Assembly (NCBI RefSeq): GCF_026342835.1
Contig: NZ_JAPEMI010000001.1
Span: 930,001 to 994,000, forward strand
DNA from: Streptomyces sp. NBC_00154
GTDB lineage: Bacteria; Actinomycetota; Actinomycetes; Streptomycetales; Streptomycetaceae
DNA length: 64,000 nt
Reading direction: 5' to 3'
Of this stretch, positions 53,228 to 63,121 are shown one piece after another (within the stretch, counting starts at the first letter, position 1; the number at the start of each line of letters is the position of its first letter). The translations under genes were made by a program, and so were the position numbers. The notes under the pieces were generated by a model. That model had not been told where the DNA came from, made no database searches, and was given only the letters and a program-made list of their open reading frames with translations.

Positions 53228-54355
53228 CTAGGCGTAGGGACTGTCGGCACCCGCGGCAGCGGGCTTCGGGGCACGGGCCGGGCAGCAGCCGACGGGACAG
53301 AGGTCGTGGCTCGGGCCGAGCGCCCCGAGCGCGCACCGCTCCACCGGGCGTCCCTGCTCGGTGGCGGCGCGCTCCAGCACCAGCTCGCGTACGGCCGCGG
53401 CGAACCGCGGGTCGGCGCCGACCGTCGCGGACCGGCGGACCGGCAGGCCGAGCTCGGCGGCCTTCGCGGTGGCCTCGGTGTCGAGGTCGTACAGGACTTC
53501 CATGTGGTCCGAGACGAAGCCGATGGGGGCCATCACCACGGCGGGCACGCCCTCCCCGTGGAGCGTCTCCAGGTGGTCGCAGATGTCGGGCTCCAGCCAC
53601 GGGATGTGCGGGGCACCGCTGCGCGACTGGTAGACGAGCTGCCACGGGTGGTCGGTACCGGACTCCTCGCGGACCGCGTCGACGATCAGCCGTGCGACGT
53701 CGAGATGCTCGGCCACATAGGCGCCACCGTCACCGTGCGTCTCCTCGGGGCCGGAGGTGTCGGCGGCGGAGGTGGGGATGGAGTGCGTGGTGAAGGCGAG
53801 GTGGGCCCCGGTCCTGACGTCCTCGGGGAGATCGGCCAGCGACTTCAGGACGCCGTCCACCATGGGCCGTACGAAGCCGGGGTGGTTGAAGTAGTGCCGG
53901 AGCTTGTCGACGCGTGGCACCGGCAGCCCTTCGGCATCCAGGGCGGCGAGCGACTCGGCGAGGTTCTCGCGGTACTGACGGCACCCGGAGTACGAGGCGT
54001 AGGCACTGGTGGCGAGGACGGCAATGCGGCGGTGCCCGTCGGCGACCATCTCGCGCAGGGTGTCGGTGAGGTACGGGGCCCAGTTGCGGTTGCCCCAGTA
54101 CACCGGCATATCGAGTCCGTGTTCCGCGAAGTCCTTGCGCAGGGCGTCCAGCAGGGCCCTGTTCTGGGCGTTGATCGGGCTGACGCCGCCGAACAGGAAG
54201 TAGTGCTTGCCGACCTCCTTGAGCCGCTCCTCGGGGATGCCGCGGCCGCGCGTCACGTTCGCCAGGAACGGGACCACGTCGTCCGGACCTTCGGGTCCGC
54301 CGAAGGAGAGCAGCAGCAGGGCGTCGTAGGGAGCGGGAGCGCACAGATCGGACAT
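53228..54355 (-). CDS. hemH: Ferrochelatase (coproporphyrin III type)
   Basis: 375 residues. Family segments: [38 protein letters not shown] with the metal-binding His, and [12 protein letters not shown]. Cys125 (SGCRQ) and C-terminal Cys341, Cys353, Cys357 and Cys358 could bind the [2Fe-2S] cluster known in actinobacterial enzymes. Actinobacteria use the coproporphyrin-dependent heme route, so iron insertion into coproporphyrin III is expected. ATG 54355. Confidence 0.93.
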   Translation of the reverse strand: MSDLCAPAPYDALLLLSFGGPEGPDDVVPFLANVTRGRGIPEERLKEVGKHYFLFGGVSPINAQNRALLDALRKDFAEHGLDMPVYWGNRNWAPYLTDTLREMVADGHRRIAVLATSAYASYSGCRQYRENLAESLAALDAEGLPVPRVDKLRHYFNHPGFVRPMVDGVLKSLADLPEDVRTGAHLAFTTHSIPTSAADTSGPEETHGDGGAYVAEHLDVARLIVDAVREESGTDHPWQLVYQSRSGAPHIPWLEPDICDHLETLHGEGVPAVVMAPIGFVSDHMEVLYDLDTEATAKAAELGLPVRRSATVGADPRFAAAVRELVLERAATEQGRPVERCALGALGPSHDLCPVGCCPARAPKPAAAGADSPYA

Positions 54356-54519
54356 GGGAATGATCCTGCCACCCGCCTGTGACAGCGCGTCGACCGACGT
54401 CCACCGGCGCGCCCGTGGGGCACCCGTCGCGGTGTCCTGCACAGTTGGCCGCCCGTAAGCTGTAGCGGCCACCTTCACGCATTACACCCGCGCATGACCT
54501 CGCTGTACCGGAGCCCCGC

Positions 54520-55767
54520 TTGCCCAGTCCCTACCGCGCGATATTCGCCGCCCCCGGCACCAAGGGGTTCTCGGCGGCCGGCTTCTTCGGCCGGATGCCG
54601 CTGTCCATGATGGGCATCGGCGTGGTCACCATGGTGTCCCAGATCACCGGCCGATACGGGCTCGCGGGCGCGCTCTCCGCGACGCTGGCGATGTCGGCCG
54701 CGGTGCTCGGCCCGCAGGTCTCCCGGCTCGTCGACCGGCACGGGCAGCGGCGCGTCCTGCGCCCCGTCACCCTGGTCGCGATAGCGGCGGTGGCCGGTCT
54801 GCTCATCTGCGCACAGCAGCGGTTGCCGGACTGGACGCTCTTCGTCTTCGCGGCGGGCGCCGGCTGCGTCCCCAGTGTGGGTGCGATGACCCGGGCCCGC
54901 TGGGCGGAGATCTACCACGGTTCGCCGCAGCAGCTGCACACCGCGTACTCGTGGGAGTCGATCGTCGACGAGGTGTGCTTCATCTTCGGGCCGATCGTCT
55001 CGATCGGCCTGTCCACCGCCTGGTTCCCCGAGGCGGGTCCACTGCTGGCCGCCGGTTTCCTGCTCGTCGGTGTCTTCTGGCTGACTGCCCAGCGTGCCAC
55101 GGAGCCGGTGCCGCACCCTCGCGAGCAGCACAGCAGCGGCTCGGCGCTGCGCTCCCCCGGTCTTCAGGTGCTCGTGGCCACCTTCGTGGCGATTGGCGCC
55201 ATCTTCGGAGCGGTCGATGTGGTGACGGTGGCCTTCGCCGAGGACCACGGCCACAAGGCCGCGGCGAGCCTGGTGCTGGCCGTGTACGCGCTGGGGTCCT
55301 GCCTCGCCGGAGCCGTCTTCGGGCTGCTGAGCCTCAAGGGAGAGCCGGCCACCAGGTGGCTGGTGGGGGTGTGCGCGATGGCCGTGAGTATGATCCCCCT
55401 CCAACTGGCCGGGAACCTGCCGTTTCTGGCCGTGGCGCTCTTTGTCGCGGGCCTCGCCATCGCACCGACGATGGTGACCACCATGGCCCTCGTCGAGCAG
55501 CACGTACCACGCGCCAAGCTGACCGAGGGCATGACCTGGACCGGTACCGGGCTCGCCGTCGGTGTGGCGCTCGGCTCCTCGGCCGCAGGCTGGGTGGTCG
55601 ACGCGTCCGGGGCTGCGGCGGGGTACACGGTGCCCGTCGTGGCGGGAGCGCTCGCGGCCGCGGTGGCGTTCCTGGGGTATCGCCGGCTGGCCGAGCCGGT
55701 TCCTACGGGGAGGCGCGGGGAAGATGACCGACACCTACGCACGGACGACGACGAGCGCGTGGCGTAA
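54520..55767 (+). CDS. MFS transporter
   Basis: 415 residues with twelve hydrophobic helices. The loop between helices 2 and 3 reads SRLVDRHGQRRVL, the MFS signature, and the protein resembles drug/metabolite exporters. TTG 54520 (reads MPSPYRAIF) has GGAG 8 nt upstream. Its last 44 bp overlap the following lactone oxidase gene. Substrate unknown. Confidence 0.88.
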   Translation: MPSPYRAIFAAPGTKGFSAAGFFGRMPLSMMGIGVVTMVSQITGRYGLAGALSATLAMSAAVLGPQVSRLVDRHGQRRVLRPVTLVAIAAVAGLLICAQQRLPDWTLFVFAAGAGCVPSVGAMTRARWAEIYHGSPQQLHTAYSWESIVDEVCFIFGPIVSIGLSTAWFPEAGPLLAAGFLLVGVFWLTAQRATEPVPHPREQHSSGSALRSPGLQVLVATFVAIGAIFGAVDVVTVAFAEDHGHKAAASLVLAVYALGSCLAGAVFGLLSLKGEPATRWLVGVCAMAVSMIPLQLAGNLPFLAVALFVAGLAIAPTMVTTMALVEQHVPRAKLTEGMTWTGTGLAVGVALGSSAAGWVVDASGAAAGYTVPVVAGALAAAVAFLGYRRLAEPVPTGRRGEDDRHLRTDDDERVA

Positions 55768-57046
55768 CTGGGCAGGCAATGTCACCGCCCGTCCGGCACG
55801 GACCGCTTCCCCCGCATCCGTCGACGAGCTGGTTCAGGCACTGCGAAGGGCCTCCGAGGACGGTCTGAAGGTGAAGCCGGTCGGCACCGGCCACTCGTTC
55901 ACCGCGACCGCGGCCACCGACGGCCTCCTGATCCGCCCCGATCTGCTCACCGGCATCCGGGAGATCGACCGCAAGGCGATGACGGTGACCGTCGAGGCAG
56001 GCACCCCGCTGAAGCGGCTGAACGCCGCGCTCGCCCGGGAGGGCCTGTCGCTCACCAACATGGGCGACATCATGGAGCAGACGGTCGCCGGGGCCACCTC
56101 GACCGGCACCCATGGCACCGGCCGCGACTCGGCGTCCATATCGGCCCAGATCCGCGCCCTGGAACTGGTCACGGCGGACGGCACGGTGCTGACCTGCTCC
56201 GAGAAGGAGAACGCCGACATCTTCGCCGTCGCCCGGATCGGGCTCGGCGCCCTCGGTGTCATCACGGCGATCACGTTCGGCGTGGAGCCGGTCTTCCTGC
56301 TGACGGCCCGTGAGGAGCCGATGGCCTTCGACCGGGCCACGACCGACTTCGATCAGCTGGTCGCCGAGAACGAGCACTTCGAGTTCTACTGGTTCCCGCA
56401 CACCGGCAACTGCAACACCAAGCGCAACAACCGCAGCGCGGGCCCCGCCGCTCCGCCCGGCAAGGTCAGCGGCTGGATGGAGGACGAGCTCCTCTCCAAC
56501 GGGATCTTCCAGGTGGCCTGTTCGCTCGGCCGGGCGGTCCCCGCAGCCATCCCGTCGATCGCCAAGCTCTCCAGCCGCGCCCTGTCGGCCCGTACGTACA
56601 CCGACATCCCGTACAAGGTCTTCACCAGCCCGCGCCGGGTCCGCTTCGTGGAGATGGAGTACGCCCTTCCGCGCGAGGCCGCCGTCGAGGCGCTGCGCGA
56701 GCTGAAGGCGATGGTCGACCGTTCACCGCTGCGGATCAGCTTCCCGGTGGAGGTCCGCACGGCCCCCGCGGACGACATCGCGCTCTCCACGGCCTCGGGC
56801 CGGGAGACCGCGTACATCGCCGTCCATCTCTACAAGGGCACGCCCTACCAGGCGTACTTCACCGCGGTCGAGCGCATCATGACCGCCCATGGCGGCCGCC
56901 CGCACTGGGGCAAGGTCAACACCCGCGATGCCGAGTACCTGGCCGGGGTGTATCCGCGGTTCGGCGAGTTCACCGCTGTACGCGACCGGCTCGACCCGGA
57001 CCGGCTGTTCGGCAACGACTATCTGCGCCGGGTGCTGGGCGACTGA
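55724..57046 (+). CDS. D-arabinono-1,4-lactone oxidase family FAD enzyme
   Basis: 440 residues of the vanillyl-alcohol-oxidase flavoprotein family. The FAD domain has VKPVGTGHSFTATAATDG, whose histidine is a likely covalent flavin site, and GATSTGTHGTGRDSASI. The C-terminal HWGK motif (GGRPHWGKVN) is characteristic of aldonolactone oxidoreductases. ATG 55724 lies inside the MFS gene with GGGGAGG upstream, so the genes are coupled. Substrate could be a sugar lactone or alditol. Confidence 0.9.
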   Translation: MTDTYARTTTSAWRNWAGNVTARPARTASPASVDELVQALRRASEDGLKVKPVGTGHSFTATAATDGLLIRPDLLTGIREIDRKAMTVTVEAGTPLKRLNAALAREGLSLTNMGDIMEQTVAGATSTGTHGTGRDSASISAQIRALELVTADGTVLTCSEKENADIFAVARIGLGALGVITAITFGVEPVFLLTAREEPMAFDRATTDFDQLVAENEHFEFYWFPHTGNCNTKRNNRSAGPAAPPGKVSGWMEDELLSNGIFQVACSLGRAVPAAIPSIAKLSSRALSARTYTDIPYKVFTSPRRVRFVEMEYALPREAAVEALRELKAMVDRSPLRISFPVEVRTAPADDIALSTASGRETAYIAVHLYKGTPYQAYFTAVERIMTAHGGRPHWGKVNTRDAEYLAGVYPRFGEFTAVRDRLDPDRLFGNDYLRRVLGD

Positions 57047-57062
57047 CCACGACAGCAGCCGG

Positions 57063-58016
57063 TCACCGACCGGTGTCCGTGCCGGTCGTGGCGGGGGCCT
57101 CCTGCCCCGGGGCGATGCCCGCGCCGGTGGGGTCCGGGGCAGCGCCGCTGCCGTCACCGCTCGCCGTCGGGGTGGGCGTGGGGGCCGGAGTCGTCCCGTC
57201 GCCACCACCTGGGCTGGACGGTGTGGGGGTGGGCGTCGGTTCAGCCGTGGGACTGTCCCCCTGTCCCGTGCCCGGGCTCCCGCTCTGCCCGTCCTGCGAG
57301 TCCGTGCCCGGCGTCCCACCGCGCTCCTGACCCGGCGTCCGCCCCTGACCCGGATCGCCGCTGACCGAAGGCGCCGGGTCGTCGTGCCCCGGGCCTTGGG
57401 GCCCACCGCGCACGACGGAGCCGACGGTCGTTCCCTGACCACCGCTCAGATCGTTGCCGGAGATCAGCTCGTACGTGGTGATGCCGGCCATCGAGACGGC
57501 GAAGACCGCCACCGCGCCGAGCGCGGGCCGCTTCCAGCCGCGGATCCGGGTGCCATGGGTGGTGGACGCGGTGAACTCCTCGTCCAGGGCTGCCGGACAC
57601 GACGCGAGCGGCCGGATCCCGTTGTCGGTGAGCGGCTCCAGCAGTTGCGTACGGTCCGGGTCGGCCGTCACTGTACGGAGCACCGTCGTAACGTTCACGG
57701 ATCCGTCGGACAACCGTGGCCCGCTCCCCGATCCATACGCCTCGCGCGCCCCACGGGTGTCCCGCGTCTCCCGCGTATATACCGTGACTTCGCGGATCTG
57801 CTCGCCCGTGCGGCGGAAGAAGTGCTGGAAGACGGAGCCGCCGCAGGTGGCGACGACGCTCATCACTCCGGCTCCGAGAATCGTTCCGTACACGCCCAGT
57901 TGCGAGGCTGCCACGGCTGCCGCGATCGCTGCCACGGCGCTCCCCGCCACCTGCGGCACGTTCAGATCTATACGCCTTTCCTTGGGTTCTATGTCAGTTT
58001 CCGGCTTCTGCACCAT
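57063..58016 (-). CDS. Membrane protein with long Pro/Thr/Gly-rich tail
   Basis: 317 residues. Hydrophobic segments lie at about 20-65 (GSAVAAIAAAVAASQLGVYG, ILGAGVMSVVATCGGSVF) and near 165-180 (GAVAVFAVSMAGITTYELI). The last 120 residues are a low-complexity tail with PTPTPTP blocks, probably outside the membrane. ATG 58016 with AGGG upstream. No family recognised with certainty. It is convergent with the lactone oxidase gene. Confidence 0.75.
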   Translation of the reverse strand: MVQKPETDIEPKERRIDLNVPQVAGSAVAAIAAAVAASQLGVYGTILGAGVMSVVATCGGSVFQHFFRRTGEQIREVTVYTRETRDTRGAREAYGSGSGPRLSDGSVNVTTVLRTVTADPDRTQLLEPLTDNGIRPLASCPAALDEEFTASTTHGTRIRGWKRPALGAVAVFAVSMAGITTYELISGNDLSGGQGTTVGSVVRGGPQGPGHDDPAPSVSGDPGQGRTPGQERGGTPGTDSQDGQSGSPGTGQGDSPTAEPTPTPTPSSPGGGDGTTPAPTPTPTASGDGSGAAPDPTGAGIAPGQEAPATTGTDTGR

Positions 58017-58512
58017 TCCCAGCCCTTGATTGACATCTCTCCCACCATGCAACAGGAAGGGACAATTGGGCGAAGTAAATGGTTCCACTTCAGGCGATTC
58101 TGTGAAGCAGGACACGCATCATGGGCATATCGCGGCCAAGTGGGTAGCTGAACTCCCGTGCTTGACGAGAACTTCGGCGGCGCGCCGGTCCACCCACATG
58201 GCCCGAATGGAGTACTGTGGCGAGCCCTGGGGCCGGACTCCCACGTGGTGTCCGGGATCTTCGGGAGGGGGCCGAAGGAGGCACTCGATCCGGCGGCGCC
58301 ACGGCATCGCACGGAGGCCAGCTACGCAGGGTGACAAGTAGTCACTCAGCGTCGCACAAGAGGTCACCGTGTCATACCGGCGATCAAGGGCTCACGCCCG
58401 ACACGCCGGGCAACACGGCAATGTTGTGGCAGGCTGCACCCGGGCAGGCCACACTCGACTAGCGGAAGCAGCGACGCACGTGACGTCGGCAGGCACCACC
58501 CGGGAGGTCCCC
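58017..58512. other. Divergent region upstream of sepH
   Basis: 496 bp. A minus-strand frame ending MWVDRRAAEVLVKHGSSATH then LAAICP near 58125 is protein-like but unrecognised. GGCAGGC occurs near 58430, 58453 and 58490. The sepH promoter should be here; no confident elements. Confidence 0.4.
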
Positions 58513-59577
58513 ATGCCCGAACTGCGTGTCGTGGCCGTCTCCAACGACGGCACACGACTGGTGCTCAAGGCTGCGGACAGCACGGAGTACACGCTTCCGA
58601 TCGACGAGCGGCTGCGCGCCGCCGTGCGCAACGACCGCGCGCGGCTCGGCCAGATCGAGATCGAGGTGGAGAGCCACCTCCGCCCCCGCGACATCCAGGC
58701 CCGCATACGAGCCGGTGCCTCCGCGGAGGAGGTCGCTCAGTTCGCCGGAATTCCGGTCGACCGTGTCCGACGCTTCGAGGGCCCCGTGCTCGCCGAACGC
58801 GCCTTCATGGCCGAGCGGGCCCGGAAGACTCCCGTGCGCCGTCCCGGCGAGAACACCGGCCCCCAGCTCGGCGAGGCGGTGCAGGAACGACTCCTGCTGC
58901 GCGGCGCCGACAAGGAAACCGTCCAGTGGGACTCGTGGCGTCGTGACGACGGCACCTGGGAAGTCCTGCTCGTGTACCGGGTCGCGGGCGAGCCGCACTC
59001 GGCGAGCTGGACGTACGACCCGCCGCGCCGGCTGGTGCAGGCCGTGGACGACGAGGCGCGTTCGCTGATCGGCGAGACCGACGATGTCGCCGCGCCGGAG
59101 CCGAGCTTCCCGTTCGTTCCGCGGATCGCCCGGCTGCCCCGCGACCGGCCGCTGGACCGTGCCCTCGACCGCCAGATGGAACGGCCCGCTCCGCCACCCC
59201 CGCCCGAGCCGGACGAGCGCATCGTCACCGCCTCGGCCAGTGAGCGTGACTCGCTGACCAGCCTGCTGGAGGCGGTACCGAGCTTCCGCGGCGACATGGT
59301 GGTGCCGGAGCGTCCCGCGCCGCCCGAGCCGCCGCCGACCACTTCTGCCGCGCAGGAGCCGGAGGCCGACGAGCCGCCGGCCGCGGCGGCCTCCGCCGGC
59401 GCCGGTTCCGCCTATGCGGATGTGCTGATGCCGCGAGCGGTGGCCGGCCACCGCGACCGGCTGACCGGCACGACGGACCGCCAGGCCGAGGCGGACGGCG
59501 TCCGTCCGGGCCGCCGGGCCGCGGTGCCGAGCTGGGACGAGATCGTCTTCGGCACCCGCCGCAAGAAGCAGGACTGA
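58513..59577 (+). CDS. sepH: SepH septation regulator
   Basis: 354 residues (DUF3071 family). The N-terminus MPELRVVAVSNDGTRLVLKA and the helix-turn-helix region IQARIRAGASAEEVAQFAGI are conserved; the middle is Pro-rich and disordered, and the C-terminus ends with WDEIVFGTRRKKQD. SepH binds FtsZ and stimulates its assembly in Streptomyces and mycobacteria. GGGAGG at 58502-58507 precedes the ATG. Confidence 0.93.
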   Translation: MPELRVVAVSNDGTRLVLKAADSTEYTLPIDERLRAAVRNDRARLGQIEIEVESHLRPRDIQARIRAGASAEEVAQFAGIPVDRVRRFEGPVLAERAFMAERARKTPVRRPGENTGPQLGEAVQERLLLRGADKETVQWDSWRRDDGTWEVLLVYRVAGEPHSASWTYDPPRRLVQAVDDEARSLIGETDDVAAPEPSFPFVPRIARLPRDRPLDRALDRQMERPAPPPPPEPDERIVTASASERDSLTSLLEAVPSFRGDMVVPERPAPPEPPPTTSAAQEPEADEPPAAAASAGAGSAYADVLMPRAVAGHRDRLTGTTDRQAEADGVRPGRRAAVPSWDEIVFGTRRKKQD

Positions 59578-59596
59578 CCGGGGTGACCGTGGCATG

Positions 59597-59632
59597 ACGA
59601 GGGCCCGTACGCCGCTGCGTACGGGCCCTCGT
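59597..59632. terminator. Hairpin terminator between convergent genes
   Basis: Perfect 16-bp stem (59597-59612 with 59617-59632) with a CGCT loop, just after sepH. Confidence 0.92.
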
Positions 59633-59695
59633 GCTGTCCGCTCATCCGACCGGAACCTATTAGCGCAGTTCCGGTTACGGACAGGGCCGACGCCG

Positions 59696-60523
59696 CTACT
59701 GCGGATCGGGACCCTTGGCGACCGGCCGGGACTCATCGGCGGACCACTCGGACCAGGAGCCCGCATACAGCGCAGCGGGGATGCCGGCGACGGCCAGGGC
59801 CAGCACCTCGTGTGCGCCGGAGACGCCGGAGCCGCAGTAGACAGCGACCTCCGGCGCGCCGTCCGTGCCGAGATCCTTGAACCGGGCCGCCAGCACCTCT
59901 GCAGGCAGGAACCGCCCGTCGGCGCCGGTGTTCTCGGAGGTCGGGGCCGAGACCGCGCCCGGGATATGACCACCGACCCGGTCGATCGGCTCCACATCGC
60001 CCCGGTAGCGCTCCGCGGCCCGGGCGTCGAGCAGCAGGCCGGAGCGGGCCGTTGCCGCGGCGCCGTCGGCGTCGAGCAGGGGCAGTGCACCCGGTACGGG
60101 CCTGAAGTCGCCCTCGGCAGGGGTAGGCGTCTCGGTGGAGAGCTCGCCCTCCCATGCGGCGAGACCGCCGTCCAGCACGCGGACATCCGGGTGCCCCGTC
60201 CAGCGCAGCAACCACCAGGCGCGCGCGGCGGCCCAGCCCTGGCCGCCGTCGTAGACCACTACGGGAGTGTCCCGGCAGACGCCGGCGCGACGCATCGCTG
60301 CGCCGAATTTCTCCGGGTCCGGCAGCGGATGACGGCCGGCGCTGCCTGCAGGTCCGGCAAGTTCCGTGTCCAGATCGACAAAGACCGCGCCCGGGATGTG
60401 CCCGGCCTCGTAGTCGGGGAGGCCGTGCGGACCGCCGAGTTGCCAACGTACGTCCAGGAGCACCGGCGGACGCGGCCCCGCCGATTCGCTCACGCATTCG
60501 GATGCGGAGATGATGGGCTTCAT
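59696..60523 (-). CDS. Thiosulfate/3-mercaptopyruvate sulfurtransferase
   Basis: 275 residues with two rhodanese domains. The active site is in the second (VAVYCGSGVSGAHEVLALAV, Cys persulfide); the first (DVRWQLGGPHGLPDYEAGHI, PVVVYDGGQGWAAARAWWLL) lacks the cysteine, as is normal. It transfers sulfane sulfur to cyanide or thiols. ATG 60523 has GAGG upstream. A decayed C-terminal piece of a related gene lies at 4.98-5.15 kb. Confidence 0.9.
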   Translation of the reverse strand: MKPIISASECVSESAGPRPPVLLDVRWQLGGPHGLPDYEAGHIPGAVFVDLDTELAGPAGSAGRHPLPDPEKFGAAMRRAGVCRDTPVVVYDGGQGWAAARAWWLLRWTGHPDVRVLDGGLAAWEGELSTETPTPAEGDFRPVPGALPLLDADGAAATARSGLLLDARAAERYRGDVEPIDRVGGHIPGAVSAPTSENTGADGRFLPAEVLAARFKDLGTDGAPEVAVYCGSGVSGAHEVLALAVAGIPAALYAGSWSEWSADESRPVAKGPDPQ

Positions 60524-60756
60524 GGGTGCCATCCTCGCGCAGGAGGCGGCCCACCCGTAACAGCATCGAATCGGACACATCGCAATAAACCGGGCTTCCT
60601 CTGTCGACATACCGGAAAATGCGGCGCGGCCGGGACGCTTCGTGCGCCGGGTGGTGCAAGCATCTGCACGGGGCGCACACCTCTCGCACCGCCGGTCGGC
60701 GCGTCGGCCCCGTTCCCCCCGTACGGCCACCACGATGGTCCGAGAAGAGAGTGACG

Positions 60757-61533
60757 ATGACCGAGGCTGCCGCCCGGCGCACACCCGGAACACCTTGCTG
60801 GGTGAGCCTGATCGTGCACGGTCTGTGTACGACGCAGGAGTTCTACGCCGACCTGTTCGGCTGGGAGTTCGCGCCCGGCCCGGACCAGCTGGGCCCCTAC
60901 GTCCGCGCGCTGATCGACGGGAAAGAGGTCGCGGGCATCGGGCAGCTGCCGCCCGACCGGCACCTGCCGGTCGCCTGGACGACATACCTGGCCACCGACG
61001 ACGCCGACGTGACGGCGGAGACGATCCGCTCCTGCGGGGGGACGGTCGGCGTCGGGCCGCTCGACGCGGCCGAAGCAGGCCGGATGGCCATCGTCTCCGA
61101 CCCGAGCGGGGCCGTCTTCGGGATCTGGCAGGCCGCAGCGCACATCGGTACGGCGCTCGCGGGGGCTCCCGGAACCCCGGTCTGGAACGAGCTGGTGACC
61201 AGCGAGACCTCGACGGTCGCCAAGTTCTACCAGGCGGTCTTCGGATTCGAGCCGGAAGCGGTCGTCTCGGCCGACTTCGACTACCAGACGCTTCATCTGG
61301 ACGGCCGCCCGGTGGCCTCGCTGCACGGCGTCGGCCGCGCGCTGCCGCGCGACCGCGGTCCGCACTGGATGACGTACTTCGAGGTCGCCGACACCGACGA
61401 GGCCGCCGCGCGGGTGGTGGACCTCGGCGGGCATGTGCTGCAGCCACCGCGGGAGGGATCGAGCGGCCGCGTGGCGACGGTCGCGGACCCGGAGGGCGCG
61501 GTCTTCACGATCGTGCGGTCGGCGGATCGCTGA
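60757..61533 (+). CDS. Two-domain VOC protein
   Basis: 258 residues, two VOC modules: TPCWVSLIVHGLCTTQEFYA to SDPSGAVFGIWQ, and TPVWNELVTSETSTVAKFYQ to ADPEGAVFTIVR. ATG 60757; GTG 60751 is possible. It parallels the gene at 14.0 kb. Ligand unknown. Confidence 0.85.
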   Translation: MTEAAARRTPGTPCWVSLIVHGLCTTQEFYADLFGWEFAPGPDQLGPYVRALIDGKEVAGIGQLPPDRHLPVAWTTYLATDDADVTAETIRSCGGTVGVGPLDAAEAGRMAIVSDPSGAVFGIWQAAAHIGTALAGAPGTPVWNELVTSETSTVAKFYQAVFGFEPEAVVSADFDYQTLHLDGRPVASLHGVGRALPRDRGPHWMTYFEVADTDEAAARVVDLGGHVLQPPREGSSGRVATVADPEGAVFTIVRSADR

Positions 61534-61590
61534 TCCCCCAGCGCCGGTCGCCGCGCCACCCGAACCCCTTCCGTTCGTTCGTGCGGACCC

Positions 61591-62010
61591 TTACCGGTCC
61601 CCGGCGGCGAGCGCCGGTTCGATGCGCAGCAGGAGGCCCGGCCACCCCTCGCCCATGCCGTGGAACGCCGCTTTGCCCATAGGTGAGTCGAGGTCGAACC
61701 CGGCGTGTTCCAGGAACAGCCGGGTGCCCGTCCCCTCGGCCTGAAGCCGCCAGGTGATCGTGGTGTCCAGCGAATCGGGGGCAAAGCTGTAGCGCAGGAG
61801 GCGCTCGGGCTCGACAGCGAGCACCTCGCACGCCTGCTGCCCCCAGGGGCCCATGTCCAAGGTGAAGCGGTGCCCCACGACGGGCCGCACGTCACCGGCG
61901 GCCCACCACCGCGCGTGCAGTTCGGGTTCGGTCAGTGCCCGCCAGACCGCCGCCGGCGGATGGGCGATGAACTGGTCGCAATGAATGACGGACGGCTCTG
62001 CACCGGTCAT
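61591..62010 (-). CDS. SRPBCC/AHSA1-domain protein
   Basis: 139 residues of a START-like fold: FIAHPPAAVWRALTEPELHA, RWWAAGDV, and a C-terminal helix GMGEGWPGLLLRIEPALAA. Small proteins of this kind often sit with an ArsR regulator, as here: the ATG (62010) overlaps the ArsR stop by 4 bp. Probable hydrophobic-ligand binding. Confidence 0.85.
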   Translation of the reverse strand: MTGAEPSVIHCDQFIAHPPAAVWRALTEPELHARWWAAGDVRPVVGHRFTLDMGPWGQQACEVLAVEPERLLRYSFAPDSLDTTITWRLQAEGTGTRLFLEHAGFDLDSPMGKAAFHGMGEGWPGLLLRIEPALAAGDR

Positions 62011-62330
62011 CGGTTCTCCTCGTCGATCAGGTCGCTCAGCGCGCCCATCCGGGCCCGCCAGTAGCGTTCGAAGGGATGCAGCCACTCGACCGCCTCGGCC
62101 AGTGGGGCTGCTTCCAGGTGGTAGTAGCGGTACCGCCCCCGCGGTTCCTCACGCACCAGCCCCGCCCCTCTGAGCACCGCCAGGTGCTCGGAGACCGCGG
62201 GCCTGCTCAGCTCGAACGCGCCGGCGAGATCCCCCGCCGCGCGTGGGCCGTCGCGGAGAGCTTCCAGGAGCGTGCGCCGCACCGGGTTGGCCAGAGCGCT
62301 GAACACATCTGCTGCCGCCATGCCCACCAT
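62007..62330 (-). CDS. ArsR-family regulator coupled to the SRPBCC gene
   Basis: 107 residues (or 104 from ATG 62321). Winged helix: VFSALANPVRRTLLEALRDG, GAFELSRPAVSEHLAVLRGA, GRYRYYHLEAAPL. It lacks the metal-binding cysteines and the alpha-5 histidines, so it belongs to the non-metal ArsR group associated with SRPBCC partners. Likely autoregulatory. Confidence 0.88.
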   Translation of the reverse strand: MVGMAAADVFSALANPVRRTLLEALRDGPRAAGDLAGAFELSRPAVSEHLAVLRGAGLVREEPRGRYRYYHLEAAPLAEAVEWLHPFERYWRARMGALSDLIDEENR

Positions 62331-62414
62331 GATGCGTCGGAAAACTCCGACACGTCAAACGCGCGCAGACGAGGCAGGCAGCGGGTGGCGGCTCTGCGGT
62401 CGGCAGGAGGCGGA

Positions 62415-63065
62415 TCAGCCCGGCGTGACCGGCAGAACGTCCGGCGACAGTGCGCCCGCGCGGGCCGTCGCGCTGGTCATCCTGCGCTGGTGGTGGCGCC
62501 TGCACAGCACCTCGTAACCCACCTCGCCCGCCAGCTGGTTGACATCCCCCACCACAACCTGGGCGCCTTCGACGACCATCTCGCCGCCCACCGTGCGAGC
62601 GTTGTGCGTGGCCCGTGCACCGCACCAGCAGAGCGCCTCGACCTGGAGGGTCTCGACCCGGTCGGCCAGCTCGATGAGGCGCTGGGACCCCGGGAACAAC
62701 TTGGTCCGGAAGTCGGTGGTGATCCCGAACGCGAAAACGTCCAGGCCGAGGTCGTCGACGACCCGGGCGAGCTGGTCGATCTGTACAGGGGCGAGGAACT
62801 GGGCCTCGTCCACGATCACGTAGTCCGCCCGGCCGCCGCGGGTGACGTGGTCGACGAGGTGTGCGTACACATCCATGTCCTCATCGGCCTCGACGGCCTC
62901 CGTGACCAGCCCCAGCCGCGACGAGAGCTTGCCCTCCCCCGCCCGGTCGTCACGGGTGAAGATCACACCTTGCAGACCGCGGGCCGACCGGTTGTGGCCG
63001 ATCTGCAGCGCCAGCGTGCTCTTTCCGCAGTCCATCGTTCCGGAGAAGAACACAAGCTCGGGCAT
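62415..63065 (-). CDS. tdk: Thymidine kinase (TK1-like)
   Basis: 216 residues. P-loop FFSGTMDCGKSTLALQIG (7-24), DEAQF, and zinc ligands in CWCGARATHNA and CRRHHQ; the lasso region is typical of type II thymidine kinases. It salvages thymidine. ATG 63065. Confidence 0.93.
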   Translation of the reverse strand: MPELVFFSGTMDCGKSTLALQIGHNRSARGLQGVIFTRDDRAGEGKLSSRLGLVTEAVEADEDMDVYAHLVDHVTRGGRADYVIVDEAQFLAPVQIDQLARVVDDLGLDVFAFGITTDFRTKLFPGSQRLIELADRVETLQVEALCWCGARATHNARTVGGEMVVEGAQVVVGDVNQLAGEVGYEVLCRRHHQRRMTSATARAGALSPDVLPVTPG

Positions 63066-63121
63066 GAGGGGTTGAGCACCTTTCGATTCGAATGGGGGGT
63101 GGGGCGAGCAGGAAGAGCAGG

